A stretch of 64,000 bases of DNA from Cryptomeria japonica (Eukaryota > Streptophyta > Pinopsida > Cupressales > Cupressaceae), in the NCBI RefSeq assembly GCF_030272615.1, contig NC_081413.1, forward strand, positions 162,562,849-162,626,848, written 5' to 3'. Position numbers and translations under genes: made by a program. This document shows, piece by piece, positions 10,510 to 21,152 of the stretch. The notes beneath the pieces were generated by a model. That model searched no databases. It saw only the letters and a list, made by a program, of their open reading frames with translations, and was not told the origin of the DNA. The number at the start of each line of letters is the position of its first letter. The first letter of the stretch is position 1.

Positions 10510-13220
10510 CTAAACTTGTGGTGGATCATCAAAATCAAGCCTCTTCAGCACAATACGTGACTCTGTAGATGGCTGCAAAACCATAATTCAAAAGCCAAGT
10601 TAGAATTCTTTTGTAGAAAATAGTTCACAATTAACAACATAACTATGCATTTAACTTTAATTCCCTTGCAATTGAAATGTAGGTTACGTCATCGGCTAAT
10701 CTAGGAACTAATGTCTTTGCTCTCCTCTCCTTGTCACTCTTAGGAGTTTTCTTAAAGACATACTTAAATGGATCCAAGTTATGGTCGTACCGCGAAGGGG
10801 TCTATTGTAGATTAAATGTATAATTAATAAAATGTACTAACATAAATATATCAAAAACACTTAAAAGCTATAATATAGAGAACAATGATGTACCTGTGCT
10901 TGAGATGCTTCTCCAATGGACTGAGGATGGCTCACCATCGATGTAGAAACCATCTCTATTACCTATACCAAAAATGTACAAAGATTAAATACAATTAATA
11001 TAATGATAAGTATTGAAGGTTAAAAACAACTAATTTTACATATCAAACAAAAGTGTACCGGATCCTAAGATGCTTCTCCAGTGCAAGGAGGAGGGTTCAC
11101 CATTGACGAAATAGGTATGGATATTTCCTGTATGGAAAAATTATAAGATTATAATATATCACAAGTTCACCTGTACGCGTGCATATAATAATGAAATCAA
11201 GAAAATAAAGTAGAGATACATACCTCCTCCCTCTCTTGATCCACGAGCGAATCAGGTGCATTCATCAAATCTACAAAGATCAATGGCCACTGTACATGTA
11301 AAATAGACAAAAACCACTAATCAATCTACAAACTCCAACTAATTCTTGATTTCAACATTTTCAAACAATTGTACAACTAAAAATGTGTTCAATTACCTTC
11401 TTCACACGTTTTGGCGTCTTCGAGGATTTGTTTTTCTTAGGACGAGCCCTAAACGCAGAGGGGGGTACCCTAAAAACACAAAATTAACATGAGGTACTAG
11501 TACAGATAATAAATTAAACATAATTTTAAAAATCTAAAATGAAATGACTTGCATATTCCATCAAAACAATACATAAAAAGAGTTGTACAAAATATGATAC
11601 CGTATAGCCTTGTAGGACAAAATCGATCGCTGAGAGTGTGATGTCATCAATCTGGGACATTTCATCCCCTCTCAACACCTACAAACTAGAAATTGGACCA
11701 AGCATTAAAGATAGTTAGTATATCTTGTATTTTTTTGAATTCAAAGTATACTATTCTATTTTAACATGTTACAAAATTTATACCTCAGGCATCGATGTTG
11801 CAGCTATAGTAACTGGGGGAGGTGTATGGGATACCGCTGCTGCATTCTGAAATGCATTTTTTTTTGTCTCAATTTAAATCGATGTATAAATGAAAATTCA
11901 TTTATGTAATTACAGATTTAAAGTGACTAATAAATAAAATGTTATGAATTCAAATCAACACACCTGTGTCTGTGGCTCATGGGAAAACACCATGTCCATC
12001 AACTCATCTGTCAGCGCGACATCCTCAACCATGTGAGCCTGACATCTACAATCGCAAATCGTGCATAGATGATATGAGTATCCATTTGCATCGACTGCAT
12101 CATCTTTCCCCGAGCAACTAACACACATATGCTCGATGGGCTCTCTGTCGCCCTCTAACGGCTCATCATCCAATACAATAGGGTGTGCTAATGACGTCCC
12201 ATGCTGGATGATGGCACCAGTCAATGTTGTGGCCGCCTGAAGAGTCTGTAGCTCCATCGAATCTTTCAGCTCTAATCAAACAGTTTGATGCACCTTGGGT
12301 TTGGGTGCTAAGGGGTGGCAACTCTCCGCAGCTAATCGCCTATGGGCTCTAGGTCTATCTTGGGCAGAGCCACCACCTCTACCATGAAACTCTCTCATGT
12401 CAAAATAGTTTGGCCACACATTGAGCACAAACTCACAATATATTTTTCTTAAAAAATATAATGGCACCTCATAATTATTACAAGGTGGATCATCAAAGAC
12501 CATCCACCACCTCTGCCAAAAAAAATTCTTCATCTGTGCATTGGTACACCAATGTATGGGAAACCTCTTTGCATTAAGAGGTAATGACTGACCAGTTTTG
12601 GGATCAACAAAAAGGGCACATATTTGTTGTTTAGAAATATTTTTGTTTTTTACTCCATCATATGATAGCCCATTGGCATAGAATTGACGACACCTATCCC
12701 TAAAGCTTCCTCATTTGGTAATTTATGTGGAAACAACTATGGCACCACTAGCTAATGTTTCTAGGCTAGTGGCGAGGGATTGATGATGGTCAAGTTCAAA
12801 AATTTTCAATTTTACAAACAGTCTATTGATTTTAGACGTATTTTGTCCTAACTAGTTAATTAATTCTTCCTGTGTTTCGGTTATGCTGTCAAAAGGAGGA
12901 ATTGGGGGTTGTTCTTGTGTGTTTTCAGGAGATGCATTTGGTTGTTCTTGTGGGTTTTCAGGAGATGCATTCGGTTGTTCTTGTTCTGGATTAGAAGAAT
13001 CTAGTTTTTGAAACAAAAAATGAAAAAACCTAATCAAAATTAATGAAATTAAATTCAAAATGTAAAACAAATTGCATAAACTAGAAAGAAAGACAAAAAT
13101 AAACAAAAACTAACCTTGATTTATAGCCTGGAGGACAAATCTAGCACCCCATTCACAGTTTAGGTGAGAAAATGGGGCAAAAACGAAGTTAAAAATGCGA
13201 TTCACGAGTAAATGAGACCC
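10510..13220 (-). pseudogene. Second gene of the large transposon, at least ten exons, convergent to the transposase
   Basis: Exons read on the minus strand: about 13220-13115, 13000-11964, 11846-11784, 11678-11601, 11469-11397, 11289-11224, 11127-11059, 10962-10894, 10801-10688 and 10572-10510, ending in TAG. All borders are GT-AG and exon frames join; introns after the main exon are phase 0. In-frame stops: TAG 12852, TAA 12723, TGA 12711, TGA 12276, TAG 11065. The 73-nt exon at 11469 has one extra base, probably in its run of six C. The main exon has a Pro/Gln/Glu repeat, an aromatic region (FFWQRWWMVFDD) and a Cys/His cluster (HMCVSC through CTICDCRCQAH). A small exon is basic (RPKKNK, PKRVKK), suggesting nuclear import. 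The C-terminus reads RLDFDDPPQV. No clear start codon was found. Function is unknown; an accessory DNA-binding partner of the transposase is one possibility. Confidence 0.6.
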
Positions 13221-13239
13221 AGTTTTTTTTTTAAACTTT

Positions 13240-13460
13240 TTTTACCAGGCACCGCATATGCGGTTTTATTTGGATTATTAGCACGTATGCGCTCATTTTC
13301 CTATGAGAAGCATGTACGCACTCATTTTCCTAGGTGTAGCGCATATGTGCTCATTTTCCTAAAAGCAGCACGTACGGGCTACCTTTTCTAGGCTCAGGAA
13401 GAACAAACCTAAGCGCTAACGCGATAATTTCAAATTTTAAAACCACGTACGTGCTTCTTG
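13240..13460. repeat. Right subterminal CGTACG repeats
   Basis: Four to five copies of a unit of about 38 bp containing GCACGTACG or GCATATGTGC followed by GCTCATTTTCCTA, at about 13279, 13310, 13337 and 13368, plus CCACGTACGTGC near 13442. They mirror the left-end clusters and lie immediately upstream of the minus-strand gene, so they could also overlap its promoter. Confidence 0.7.
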
Positions 13461-13519
13461 TTTTTCCAAGTTTTTTTTGGGTGGTGTCCTCTTTTCTGAC
13501 CACCATCTTTGTGCCCACG

Positions 13520-13849
13520 CCCTTGTGTTAAATTTATTTATGAATGTGACTTTTGGGAAACCTTCTCCCCTCTTAGCATTCAGTGAATTCTAACCTTCAT
13601 ACATGCATTGGGGTCACTCATATGACTAAAGTTTGTGCATGTCCTGGGTGTTTCAATTGATTTTTTGTGTCATTTCGGGTAGGGAGAGGAACAATCTCTT
13701 CTTGGTGCATCACCTCCTTTTATTTCAAGCATTTCTCTTTCCTTTACCTCTGCAATTTGTTAGGATAGGCCTAGGAGTTAGTTTTGAAGTGCTGAGTTGG
13801 CTCAACACCTGCATCTGGATTGGGAAGGAATTCAGCCTTTTTCGGAGAT
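13520..13849. other. Sequence between transposon end and LINE remnant
   Basis: About 330 bp without a supported gene. It follows the LINE stop codon on the minus strand, so part of it may be LINE 3' untranslated sequence. No clear poly-A tail is seen. Confidence 0.35.
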
Positions 13850-14517
13850 TCAATCCCCTTGTGCAAGGTCCCACACTTTGAGGTTGTTTCCATGTTTCAC
13901 AAGGTTGCTGAGTTGATAGCTCAGCAAGGGTGTGAGCTTTTGTGACAACATGTACATAGAAACCTTAATATCCAGAGAGCTGTGAGTGAATAAAACAACA
14001 TTTCTATCTTTCCAAAGAGTAAATAAGATCTCCATCCTGAAAGCATGCCATATCTGGGAAAACATGAAGGGGATTCTAGGTGAATCACCCAGTAAGGCGA
14101 TGTGCCAAGTAAAGGGTTTAGACCTAAATGGCTTGAAAAAATCATGAATCCAGCTCCAATACTGTTGTGCTCTTCTGTAGAACCAAAAAATATGGATTAA
14201 AGTTTCTAGTTGCCCACAAAAAGGGCTTCTGGGGTCAGGATACCCAAATGTTTGAGTCTGAGACACAAAGGGAGCCCCTAAAAAAGATCACACCAAGCAA
14301 AGTGTGCAATTTTGGGCTCCGTGATGGTAGACCAAACAGTAAGAAACTAAAGTCTCTAGGTTTTTCGAGGAGACTACAAATGCCACCGCTGGTTAAGAAT
14401 GGTCACCATAGGAAAATGTGGCACCAGCTAGTGATAACCTATCTTGGGTTTATAGCTGGAAAGAGGAGTCCAAGAGTACCACTTCCAATCCTTCCACCAT
14501 GGTTTGATCGATTGAAT
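13850..14517 (-). mobile_element. 5'-truncated LINE, C-terminal zf-RVT part of the pol ORF
   Basis: On the minus strand, an open stretch (14266-13850) contains PFCGQLETLIHIFWF followed by WSWIHDFF, WHIALLGD and IWHAFRMEILFTLWKDRN. This is the reverse-transcriptase zinc-binding (zf-RVT) region found near the end of plant L1-type pol proteins. Upstream, in another frame, reads VWSTITEPKIAHFAWC and GLPLCLRLKHLGI, which precedes that zinc finger in the family. A frameshift near 14260 and several stops break it. The upstream limit coincides with the start of a segment duplicated elsewhere in the window, as expected of a 5'-truncated LINE insertion. Confidence 0.75.
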
Positions 14518-14854
14518 GTCAATCTTATGCACCATGTTCGTATTATTGCTTCTGGCAATGAATAAAAGTGACTTAAAGTGATAGGTAGTCAACTTCAAAA
14601 TTAAATTTTTTATAGCTCATTTGATGTACACAAGACAATTAATTCATTGAAAGACATGGATAGTGTTCATAGCTTTAAATCACTAGCTTTGACCACAAGG
14701 TGAGTAAGGTAGCTCATGTGGACATATGTTATAGGGGCTTGATAATAGTGGTCTTCCAAACGAAATCTCCGCTAATTTCAATTACTCTATATATGTGTGT
14801 GTGTGTGTGTGTGTGTATACATATACATGTACATGTAGAAACACATGTAAATAC

Positions 14855-14913
<59 letters not shown>

Positions 14914-15620
14914 CACATATACATACACATACATACACATATGCATATACATATACATATAAATATGCATATACATATACATATACATATACACATATAT
15001 AATAGAATTATAAAATTAAGAAAATGATCAGATTAAAAAGTTAATTTAATTAAAAATATTTAGGTTCTAATGTTTCCCAAAACTTATTTAATATATGTGT
15101 ACTCTAGAGTTCTAATCTTATTTAGCTAAAGCTCACAGTGCTTAGTTGTTTAAGTTAATACAAATGAACACTCATATATAGAAGGATGCAAAAATAACTC
15201 CAATACTAGTGTTAGGCTAATAGCTTGGATGTTGTTCATCTTAAAAGGATCTTTAAATGGTTTCATGACCCAAGAAAATATTCCCTCTTAGATACCATCC
15301 AATCACTTTAAATCTAATCACCTTACATAGGAATACTTGTTTTGGTCCCCCCATGCTAGTAATTTAAATGGCTATATAGCCCATAAGGATGAGAGTGGTT
15401 CCTATGTAGGCAATCTGAAGGTTTCTTATCAATAAAAAAATGAATGGATGGATTTTGCAAAGTATTGAAGCTAGTTACATTCTTATAGAAAAAAAAATTC
15501 ACTCTCTTGGGCATTGTAGCTTCCCTTAAATCAATCCCATATTTTTATTCAAAATTGGCCTCTATGACCTTCTTTACCAATGTGGCATTTTGTGATGCCA
15601 CACCATACATGAAGTATCAA
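14518..15620 (+). repeat. Segmental duplication block R1, copy 1
   Basis: From CTTATGCACCATGTTC onward this matches 24825-25745 and 36960-37890, all in the same orientation. Shared landmarks are TGATAGGTAGTCAACTT, CTCATTTGATGTACACAAG, GAAAGACATGGATAGTG and TATGTAGGCAATCTGAAGG. Copy 1 alone carries the TG and CATATA microsatellites at 14797-15000. Non-coding. Confidence 0.85.
14795..15000. repeat. TG and CATATA microsatellites
   Basis: A (TG)n run at 14797-14816 leads into about 180 bp of ACATAT/ACACAT repeats. Frames reading Thr-His-Ile or Tyr-Val repeats here are artefacts. Confidence 0.95.
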
Positions 15621-18026
15621 GTAGATGAGGCCAAATCCACTTGAATGACACACCTAATTGATATATTTTATCAAGTAGGTAGGTCATGTAGGACAATGTG
15701 TGGAAGTATAGATCAACAAATAATAAATCAACAAACCATAAGATTTGAACACATGACATTGGATGTATGTGATGAAACCCTTATAGAAAAAATCTCCACC
15801 ACAAAAGTGAATACAACTTTATATTAATCTTTGAATATAGAGCACATAATCAACAAACTTTTCTCTTCAATTCGACTATATTCTGGTAGTATCTATGTAC
15901 TTTTCAATAATCCATAAAGCCTATATCCAAAGCATATATATATAGAAAAGAGTTGAGAGGAAACTATAAGTGAAATCCTTAAATCATACCTCTACAAAAC
16001 TATGGTTGGTAAATGGGTAGGTGAATCGAAATGGGGGACCAAAGAGGTCTCTTAAGTGACCACTATTAAGAAAAAAAAAATCAATAAAAAATGATCCTAG
16101 ATGGAAAATTAAAGATAGTTATGCTCAAATTTTGAAGATGCAACAAAAATAAGATTCATATTGTTTTGAATCTACTTTCCAAACTTTTTTTTTAATGGTG
16201 GAGATCAAGGGATTCAAATAGGGGGAGCACACAAAATGCTCCTATTTTTTTCAAAAGAAATGTACCATGACCTCTAATGTGTTGCCCCTAAAATGTTAAA
16301 TGTCTTTGACTATTTCAAAAATTACTATGATGGAAAATTAGGTAACACTAGATATAGGTTATGCTTGTTTTTTAATAATTTTTTAATAATTTTTTAATGA
16401 ATATATGACTTTTTTACTATTTTTCAAAGTTGGATCATCTTGAAAAAGAAAATTTTGAGTGTGCTCGACGCTATTTGTTTTGAAAATTAATAGAAATTCA
16501 ATTCTTTCCAATGTGTATAAAATAGATTTAAAATGTCAAATTATAATTTATTTCAAATTTAGAGGAACAGATAAAAAATGAAATAAAAATTGCTATGCAT
16601 AGATTTTCAACAAAAAATAAAGACACTAGCAAAAGAAATTAAAGATCCAAACCTCAACATATTCAAAATGTGGAAAAAATTACATAGTTAGAAATATAAG
16701 AGAGAGTTTGATTCTATTGTGGTATTTTTCAATTGAACATTGAATGACATACAAACTTGATGGAGAGCATGTTTGAGATTTAGTCATTTTTTAAAATTCA
16801 CAAAAAATATGTATTTAGGTGTTGACATGTAAGTCCAATCATTTGGGTTGAATGTCTAAGGAAAATCAAACTCTAAGTGTTGTCAATACCCAAGGTAGAG
16901 ACAAATGCAAGAACATTATAGTGCATTTGCATTTTTGGAGAAGCACAATTTTTAAAATGGTAAGAAAGCATGTGGATCCTATGATTTTGGACCCACGTAG
17001 TCTATTTTAATTTGTATACTATGTGTTCTTTGACATAGAAATACGCTTTTAATTATTTTGACAAAATTCCAACCATTTCTTAACAATTCTACCACCTTTT
17101 TTCGTTTTGTGAATGTACAAGTATCAAATTGCATGTTTTTGGATTGAATTTGATAGTATCAACTTTTTTTTTCACATTTTAAATATTTTGAATTATAATT
17201 TTTATGTTTTGTTTGAAATTTTTTTTAATTTTTTTTAATTTTTTTTATGGAGGTCCAGACCTGTGAGCATGACAGTCCAACAAGGGCATGAAGCTTGCAG
17301 CTGCCAGCCCAGCGAGGGCCTTCACAAATTAATTTTTGCCACCCGATACAAGGACACAAGCCAATAAGCTGAACCTCTTCAGCTAAGAGCCAAGGATTGA
17401 AGGGTATCCATTCCACCAAATTCTCTCGGGGCACAATCCCGACCTCATCCCTTATGATGTCGAGCCTTGCCCTCAGCAAGACTTGATCCTTGGTGGGCTC
17501 ATTTGGAGCCATTCAACTTCACCAATAGACCAAGGGCCCATTGACATGTTGTGTTTGAATTTGATAAAATATAGTTATTGTTTTTATATTTTGTACCAAT
17601 TCTATTATATTGATATAAAGTTAAACATCATATTGAAGATGTTGATGAAAAGCTGAAATTCTGGAAGTAAGTAAAAAATGAATGAGACAACATCGTATAA
17701 TTAACAAATTGAATCTCAAAGTTTAAGATCTACCCTCTTTTCCATATCAATTTGATATCGATCGACATCGTCAAACACAATTTATTTTATCAAGTAGGTG
17801 AGACCAATATAAAATAATAATTTTCTACTAGGAATCAACAAAACATTTTAAGAGAGAACAAAAACTCTTATGACAAGTCGAACAAATATAAATACAACCA
17901 AATTATTCCCAATAAGGATGTAGTTAAAACTTACATTTCTTAACAATATAAAGAGTTGTGTGATTCCACTTTTTCTATCTTCAACCAAGCAATTCTTCAC
18001 ACAATCGGTGAAAAATTTGGGAACCG
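15621..18026. other. AT-rich sequence, no supported gene
   Basis: Mostly AT-rich. Between about 16020 and 16790 a series of phrases (GAATCTACTTTCCAAACT, GACACTAGCAAAAGAAATT, TTACATAGTTAGAAA) appears in the same order as at 1886-2420 in the left arm of the large transposon. This suggests a diverged relic of a related element. Confidence 0.35.
17225..17512 (-). CDS. Open frame of 95 codons in a GC-richer patch, unrecognised
   Basis: An uninterrupted minus-strand frame begins MAPNEPTKDQ and lies in a patch of about 280 bp (17240-17520) with clearly higher GC than its AT-rich surroundings. The last residues come from a T-rich run and look fortuitous. I recognise no domain, and no TATA box or splice sites are evident. 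It could be an exon fragment captured by a mobile element, or chance. Confidence 0.15.
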   Translation of the reverse strand: MAPNEPTKDQVLLRARLDIIRDEVGIVPRENLVEWIPFNPWLLAEEVQLIGLCPCIGWQKLICEGPRWAGSCKLHALVGLSCSQVWTSIKKIKKN

Positions 18027-18228
18027 CTTAAACCACACACACTAAGCTTACACTTCTAGGCTTAAAAGTGTTAAACACTCAGAGTTGACTGACATTTTCT
18101 AGGCTTAATATGTTGTTGAATGTGTGTTGTCATACTAAAAATACACTTCTAGACTTAAAAGCGTTAAACACTCAGAGTTGACTAACTTTATCTAAGCTTA
18201 ATATGTTACTTAATGTGTGTAATTTAAG
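18027..18228 (-). mobile_element. MITE-like repeat, copy 1 (about 200 bp)
   Basis: The ends read CTTAAACCACACACACTAAG and, inverted, CTTAAATTACACACATTAAG, so the element has diverged inverted termini. It contains an internal direct repeat of about 105 bp (CTTAAAAGTGTTAAACACTC). A second copy in opposite orientation lies at 33190-33388. It supplies the stop codon of paralogue C. Confidence 0.65.
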
Positions 18229-18600
18229 ACTGCCCAAAAATTTGCATATGTTCAATGGCTGTAAAGTTGCCAACATCGTCCTGGATGTGACCCCGCCCTT
18301 GACCCATAAATTTCCCTTTACCGACTTTGCTTTCTGTTGAAACTTCACAGTCGTGTCCTCCATTTTCTCAACCTTGACGCTTTCACTATGATGGCATGAA
18401 ACCGACCGCTTAAAAAGAGAGTTGTCCAAGCCATTATTATCGGGTTGAAAAACATGTCTTCCAGGGGTTAAAACTGCTGCCATTTCATATACGTTTTGCT
18501 GACCCGAGGGAGCGACTTTGATGCCCAATTTACACTTACGAAATTGCCGCGTTAAAATCTTTGTTTGTAAAGCTTGGTCGTTGGTGATGAAAACTTTCAT
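18172..18600 (-). pseudogene. Paralogue C: truncated member of the KRSVS-motif gene family
   Basis: A 142-codon frame begins MKVFITNDQALQT. It contains FKRSVSCHHSE, then FQQKAKSVKGN and CKF, matching the C-terminal landmarks of genes A and B (KRSVSSYYEE, KSKSVKENK, NCKFS). The EFLFDL, DDLF and SPKW motifs of A and B are absent. The last 16 or so residues and the stop are encoded by the MITE-like repeat at 18027-18228, so the original C-terminus is lost. A 44-bp direct duplication just upstream, shared with D, breaks the frame between an upstream ATG and this start. Expression is possible given the TATA box, but function is unlikely. Confidence 0.6.
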
Positions 18601-19087
18601 GGCATAGGAATTGACTGAACTGAATTGTATGTTAATGAATTCATGGCATAGAAATTGACTGCCCCATGAAAACTTTGATCAACATCATGGGATACTATTT
18701 CTCTTATCATCTTTTAACACCAAAACGACTGAAAAAAACCGCAACAAGATTTTTATATATATAACCACGTTACATGTCGTAGATGCAAATTTTCCACCGA
18801 TTCGGTGACTAAACTGTCGAAATTGTAAAATGAAGCAAGTATGATATCAGGATTCTAGAATTCGAAACTTTCCCATTTTAGAGACATTTTTTCCATGCAA
18901 CAGCTTATCTCTAATTACTAATTTATTATTAAAATGGATAAATGTGTTTTCATTAGTTTATAATTATTTTTTTAATATTTTGGTGCAATGTGAAGTGTTT
19001 ATTGAATTATTTTTTCCATTTCTATGATTTGTTCATAGTTGTTGAAATATCCAAATTTTAATTATTTGAAAGAAGCTAAAACTTTAA
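18601..19087 (-). repeat. Upstream block shared by C and D
   Basis: The reverse complement of 18601-18960 matches 46690-46990 upstream of D, including GAGATAAGCTGTTGCATG and GAAGCAAGTATGAT (as complement). 30030-30210 upstream of E matches part of it. About 19000-19087 matches, as complement, sequence just after 41371. Confidence 0.8.
18751..18762 (-). promoter_or_regulatory. TATA box of paralogue C
   Basis: On the minus strand this reads TATATATAAAAATCTTG. It is about 150 bp upstream of the frame start, and the same box with the same following bases precedes paralogues D and E. Confidence 0.55.
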
Positions 19088-19095
19088 CATAATAT

Positions 19096-19776
19096 CAGTG
19101 TTTCACGAGTCTTCCTAACGAGGGGCATGTGGATGGGGTGATGTGTTTCGGGTATGGGGATCAAGGGCCTAAGTTTGGAGACAGTGTGAGTACTGCGATG
19201 GGGTGGTGGTGGTGGTGAGGAGGTGGCACAAATACATATAGTACTTGAAAAATTAGTCATAAAAAGATGTGTAAGGAATAAGTATAAGAAATTTGTAAAT
19301 TAAACTTTTCCACACTATGTAAATTTTACACTAATAAGCATCAAACACATAAAAATGGTTGCATTGAAAGTGATCAAGTTTTTAAGTGGGGCTATAGGAG
19401 ACTCCTACGTATTCTTTGAATAGCCAAGGGAATCATGGGTGTCTCTCGGACGTCTTAGAATTGTATGAACATCCTCAACTTCCCCAAGAAGTCTATATCT
19501 CTGAGACGTCTTAGAAATGTATGAACATCCTCGACTTCCCCAACAAGTTTCTATCTCTGAAATGTCTTAAAAATGTATGAACATCCTCAACTTCCCCCAA
19601 CAAGTTTCTATCTTTGAAACGTCTTAAAACTGTATGAACATCGTCGACTTCTCCAGCAAGTCTATAACATCTTAGTGATGGTGAAGGGACGTCGAGAGGA
19701 CATCCCGTTTCCGTCCCCACGTCTCGGAGACATCCCACAGAGTTTTGAAAAGGGGGTCACGTCCTGTGGTTCATTG
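19096..19776. mobile_element. Non-autonomous hAT element, copy 1 (681 bp)
   Basis: A perfect 8-bp target-site duplication, CATAATAT, lies at 19088-19095 and 19777-19784. The termini are CAGTGTTTCAC and, inverted, CAATGAACCAC, of the CA-TG type usual for hAT. The copy at 40119-41370 is longer, so this one has an internal deletion. It carries four tandem units of about 57 bp (CGTCTTAGAATTGTATGAAC) at about 19459-19665. No transposase remains. Confidence 0.85.
19459..19670. repeat. Tandem repeat of about 57 bp inside the hAT element
   Basis: Four units of the form CGTCTTAGAAATGTATGAACATCCTCAACTTCCCC (phrase split here as CGTCTTAGAAATGTATGAAC and ATCCTCAACTTCCCC). The minus-strand frame reading VDDVHTVLRRF repeats comes from this array and is not a gene. 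Confidence 0.8.
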
Positions 19777-19958
19777 CATAATATCAAAGCCATCAAGTGA
19801 ATTTCTTTTTGTTCATGCATGTTAGTTCAACCATCAATTACAAAACATTAATATCAATTACAATAGATTTACAAGCTAACTAAACTAAAAATTAATTACA
19901 ATGATAGACGTCTCTCCTATTCTCCCATTAACAAATTTGTTTAAAGAGGCTTCTCGGA

Positions 19959-21152
19959 TGTAATGGGCACCCCCTGTTAGGCACTAAATTTATGTCCTCT
20001 TTACTTAGTGTATTTTTGTCAAACAGTTGGCTTGCAAGCTGACTACTGGATTTTTTTGGTTATTGATTTGCAATAGGATAAATTAGATAAATTGATATTT
20101 ATTGTAAAGCTTTCAAAGTTTATTCAATATAAAAAACAACCAAACATATCAAATACCAAAAACAAGAAGATTAATGCTGATGGTATTTATTTAATTCCAA
20201 CCCCAAGCATACAAATCAGATCTGAAGAATATTATAGACCATATGATAATAAACAAATTCAAACCTGAACTCCACAAGTATAGAACTTGCTGAAAACACT
20301 GTTCACACACTGTAGCTACACTATTCACGACACTATTCACATTACTATTCACGTTACTGTTCACGACACTGTTCACGTTACTGTTCACGCACTGCTCACA
20401 GCAACTCATATATCTTCACCATCACCTTCAAACTGCTCCAAAATCTTCTTAAATCTGCCTTGTGAAAATCTAATGAACCCAGTGTGTTTCCTAAATGAAA
20501 ACACCATAAATTCTCCTGACTGTATCTCACAATAGTGAGAAGAATGTGGACCAAGAGGGATTTCGTCCTCCAAGCCCAACGAATCAGATTTCTCAAGAAA
20601 TCCAACAACAAGATATTAAATCTTCTCCAAGCATACCCCAAAAGAGAGCTCTCAACCTCAATTTATATCTTCTTCTTGGATGCAAAGACTTCATTTCCTA
20701 AATGTGGGATAATACATTTTAGAATAAAATATTATTTCCCACAATGTACACATTAAAGGGAACTTTTAATATTTTAAACATTACTTTATATTCCCAACCT
20801 TATAATATAACGATAAAGTTAAATATTTAATTTAACTTTATAGTTTATCGTTAAATATTAAAACATTGTTGATAATCCCTTTAAATCATTGTCGCCTTCA
20901 AATATATTTTTTACTGATAATTATGCCAACCAGGGAAACACTAAAAATTTCAAGTCACTGCTTGGAGACTAACTTACTATAAATAGTAAGTGTCTAGAAA
21001 CCCTGCTAGAGCAGCACCGATTGGCCTGAAACTGAAAACACCTAGGCCAAAACACCTCAGGATCCCACCAATGTCCTTGTTAGCCTTTGGGATCGTGTCA
21101 GAATAGGCTAATGACACCCCATATCATGTTGCGCTAAAAAGGGGACATTACA
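19959..21152. mobile_element. Solo LTR (1194 bp)
   Basis: It begins TGTAATGGGCACCCC and ends GGGGACATTACA, so the termini are inverted TG...CA repeats. It is flanked by TCGGA and TCAGA, a 5-bp target-site duplication with one change. The paralogous blocks (for example near 40060-40075, as complement) lack it. No internal coding region, primer-binding site or second LTR is present, so this is a recombined solo LTR. A short-unit minisatellite (CACTGTTCACGTTACTGTTC) lies at about 20300-20400. Confidence 0.8.

Larger units (their letters stand above)
1748..13516. mobile_element. Large DNA transposon (about 11.8 kb) with two convergent genes
   Basis: The left end reads GTGCACAAAGATGGTGGT from 1748. 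The right end, read as reverse complement from 13516, reads GGGCACAAAGATGGTGGT. The similarity continues weakly inward through an A-run and a GG-ACAC motif. Inside lie CGTACG-rich subterminal repeats at both sides, a plus-strand transposase-like gene (5134-8102), non-coding tandem arrays (8155-10330), and a minus-strand ten-exon gene (10510 to about 13220). Exact termini and target-site duplication are uncertain: a short TTGTG occurs just outside both ends. The size includes 500 Ns. I cannot name the superfamily from the sequence; the termini do not begin with CACTA and there is no long Mutator-type inverted repeat. Both genes carry stops, so this copy is dead or depends on others. Confidence 0.7.

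Noticed and set aside
1748-13516. Assignment of the large transposon to CACTA because of its subterminal repeats
   Set aside because: The termini do not begin with CACTA and no 3-bp target-site duplication is visible.
14700-15002. Frames rich in Thr-His-Ile and Tyr-Val
   Set aside because: Translation of the CATATA microsatellite.
20287-20535. Frame with Thr-Val-His repeats
   Set aside because: Comes from the short-unit minisatellite inside the solo LTR.
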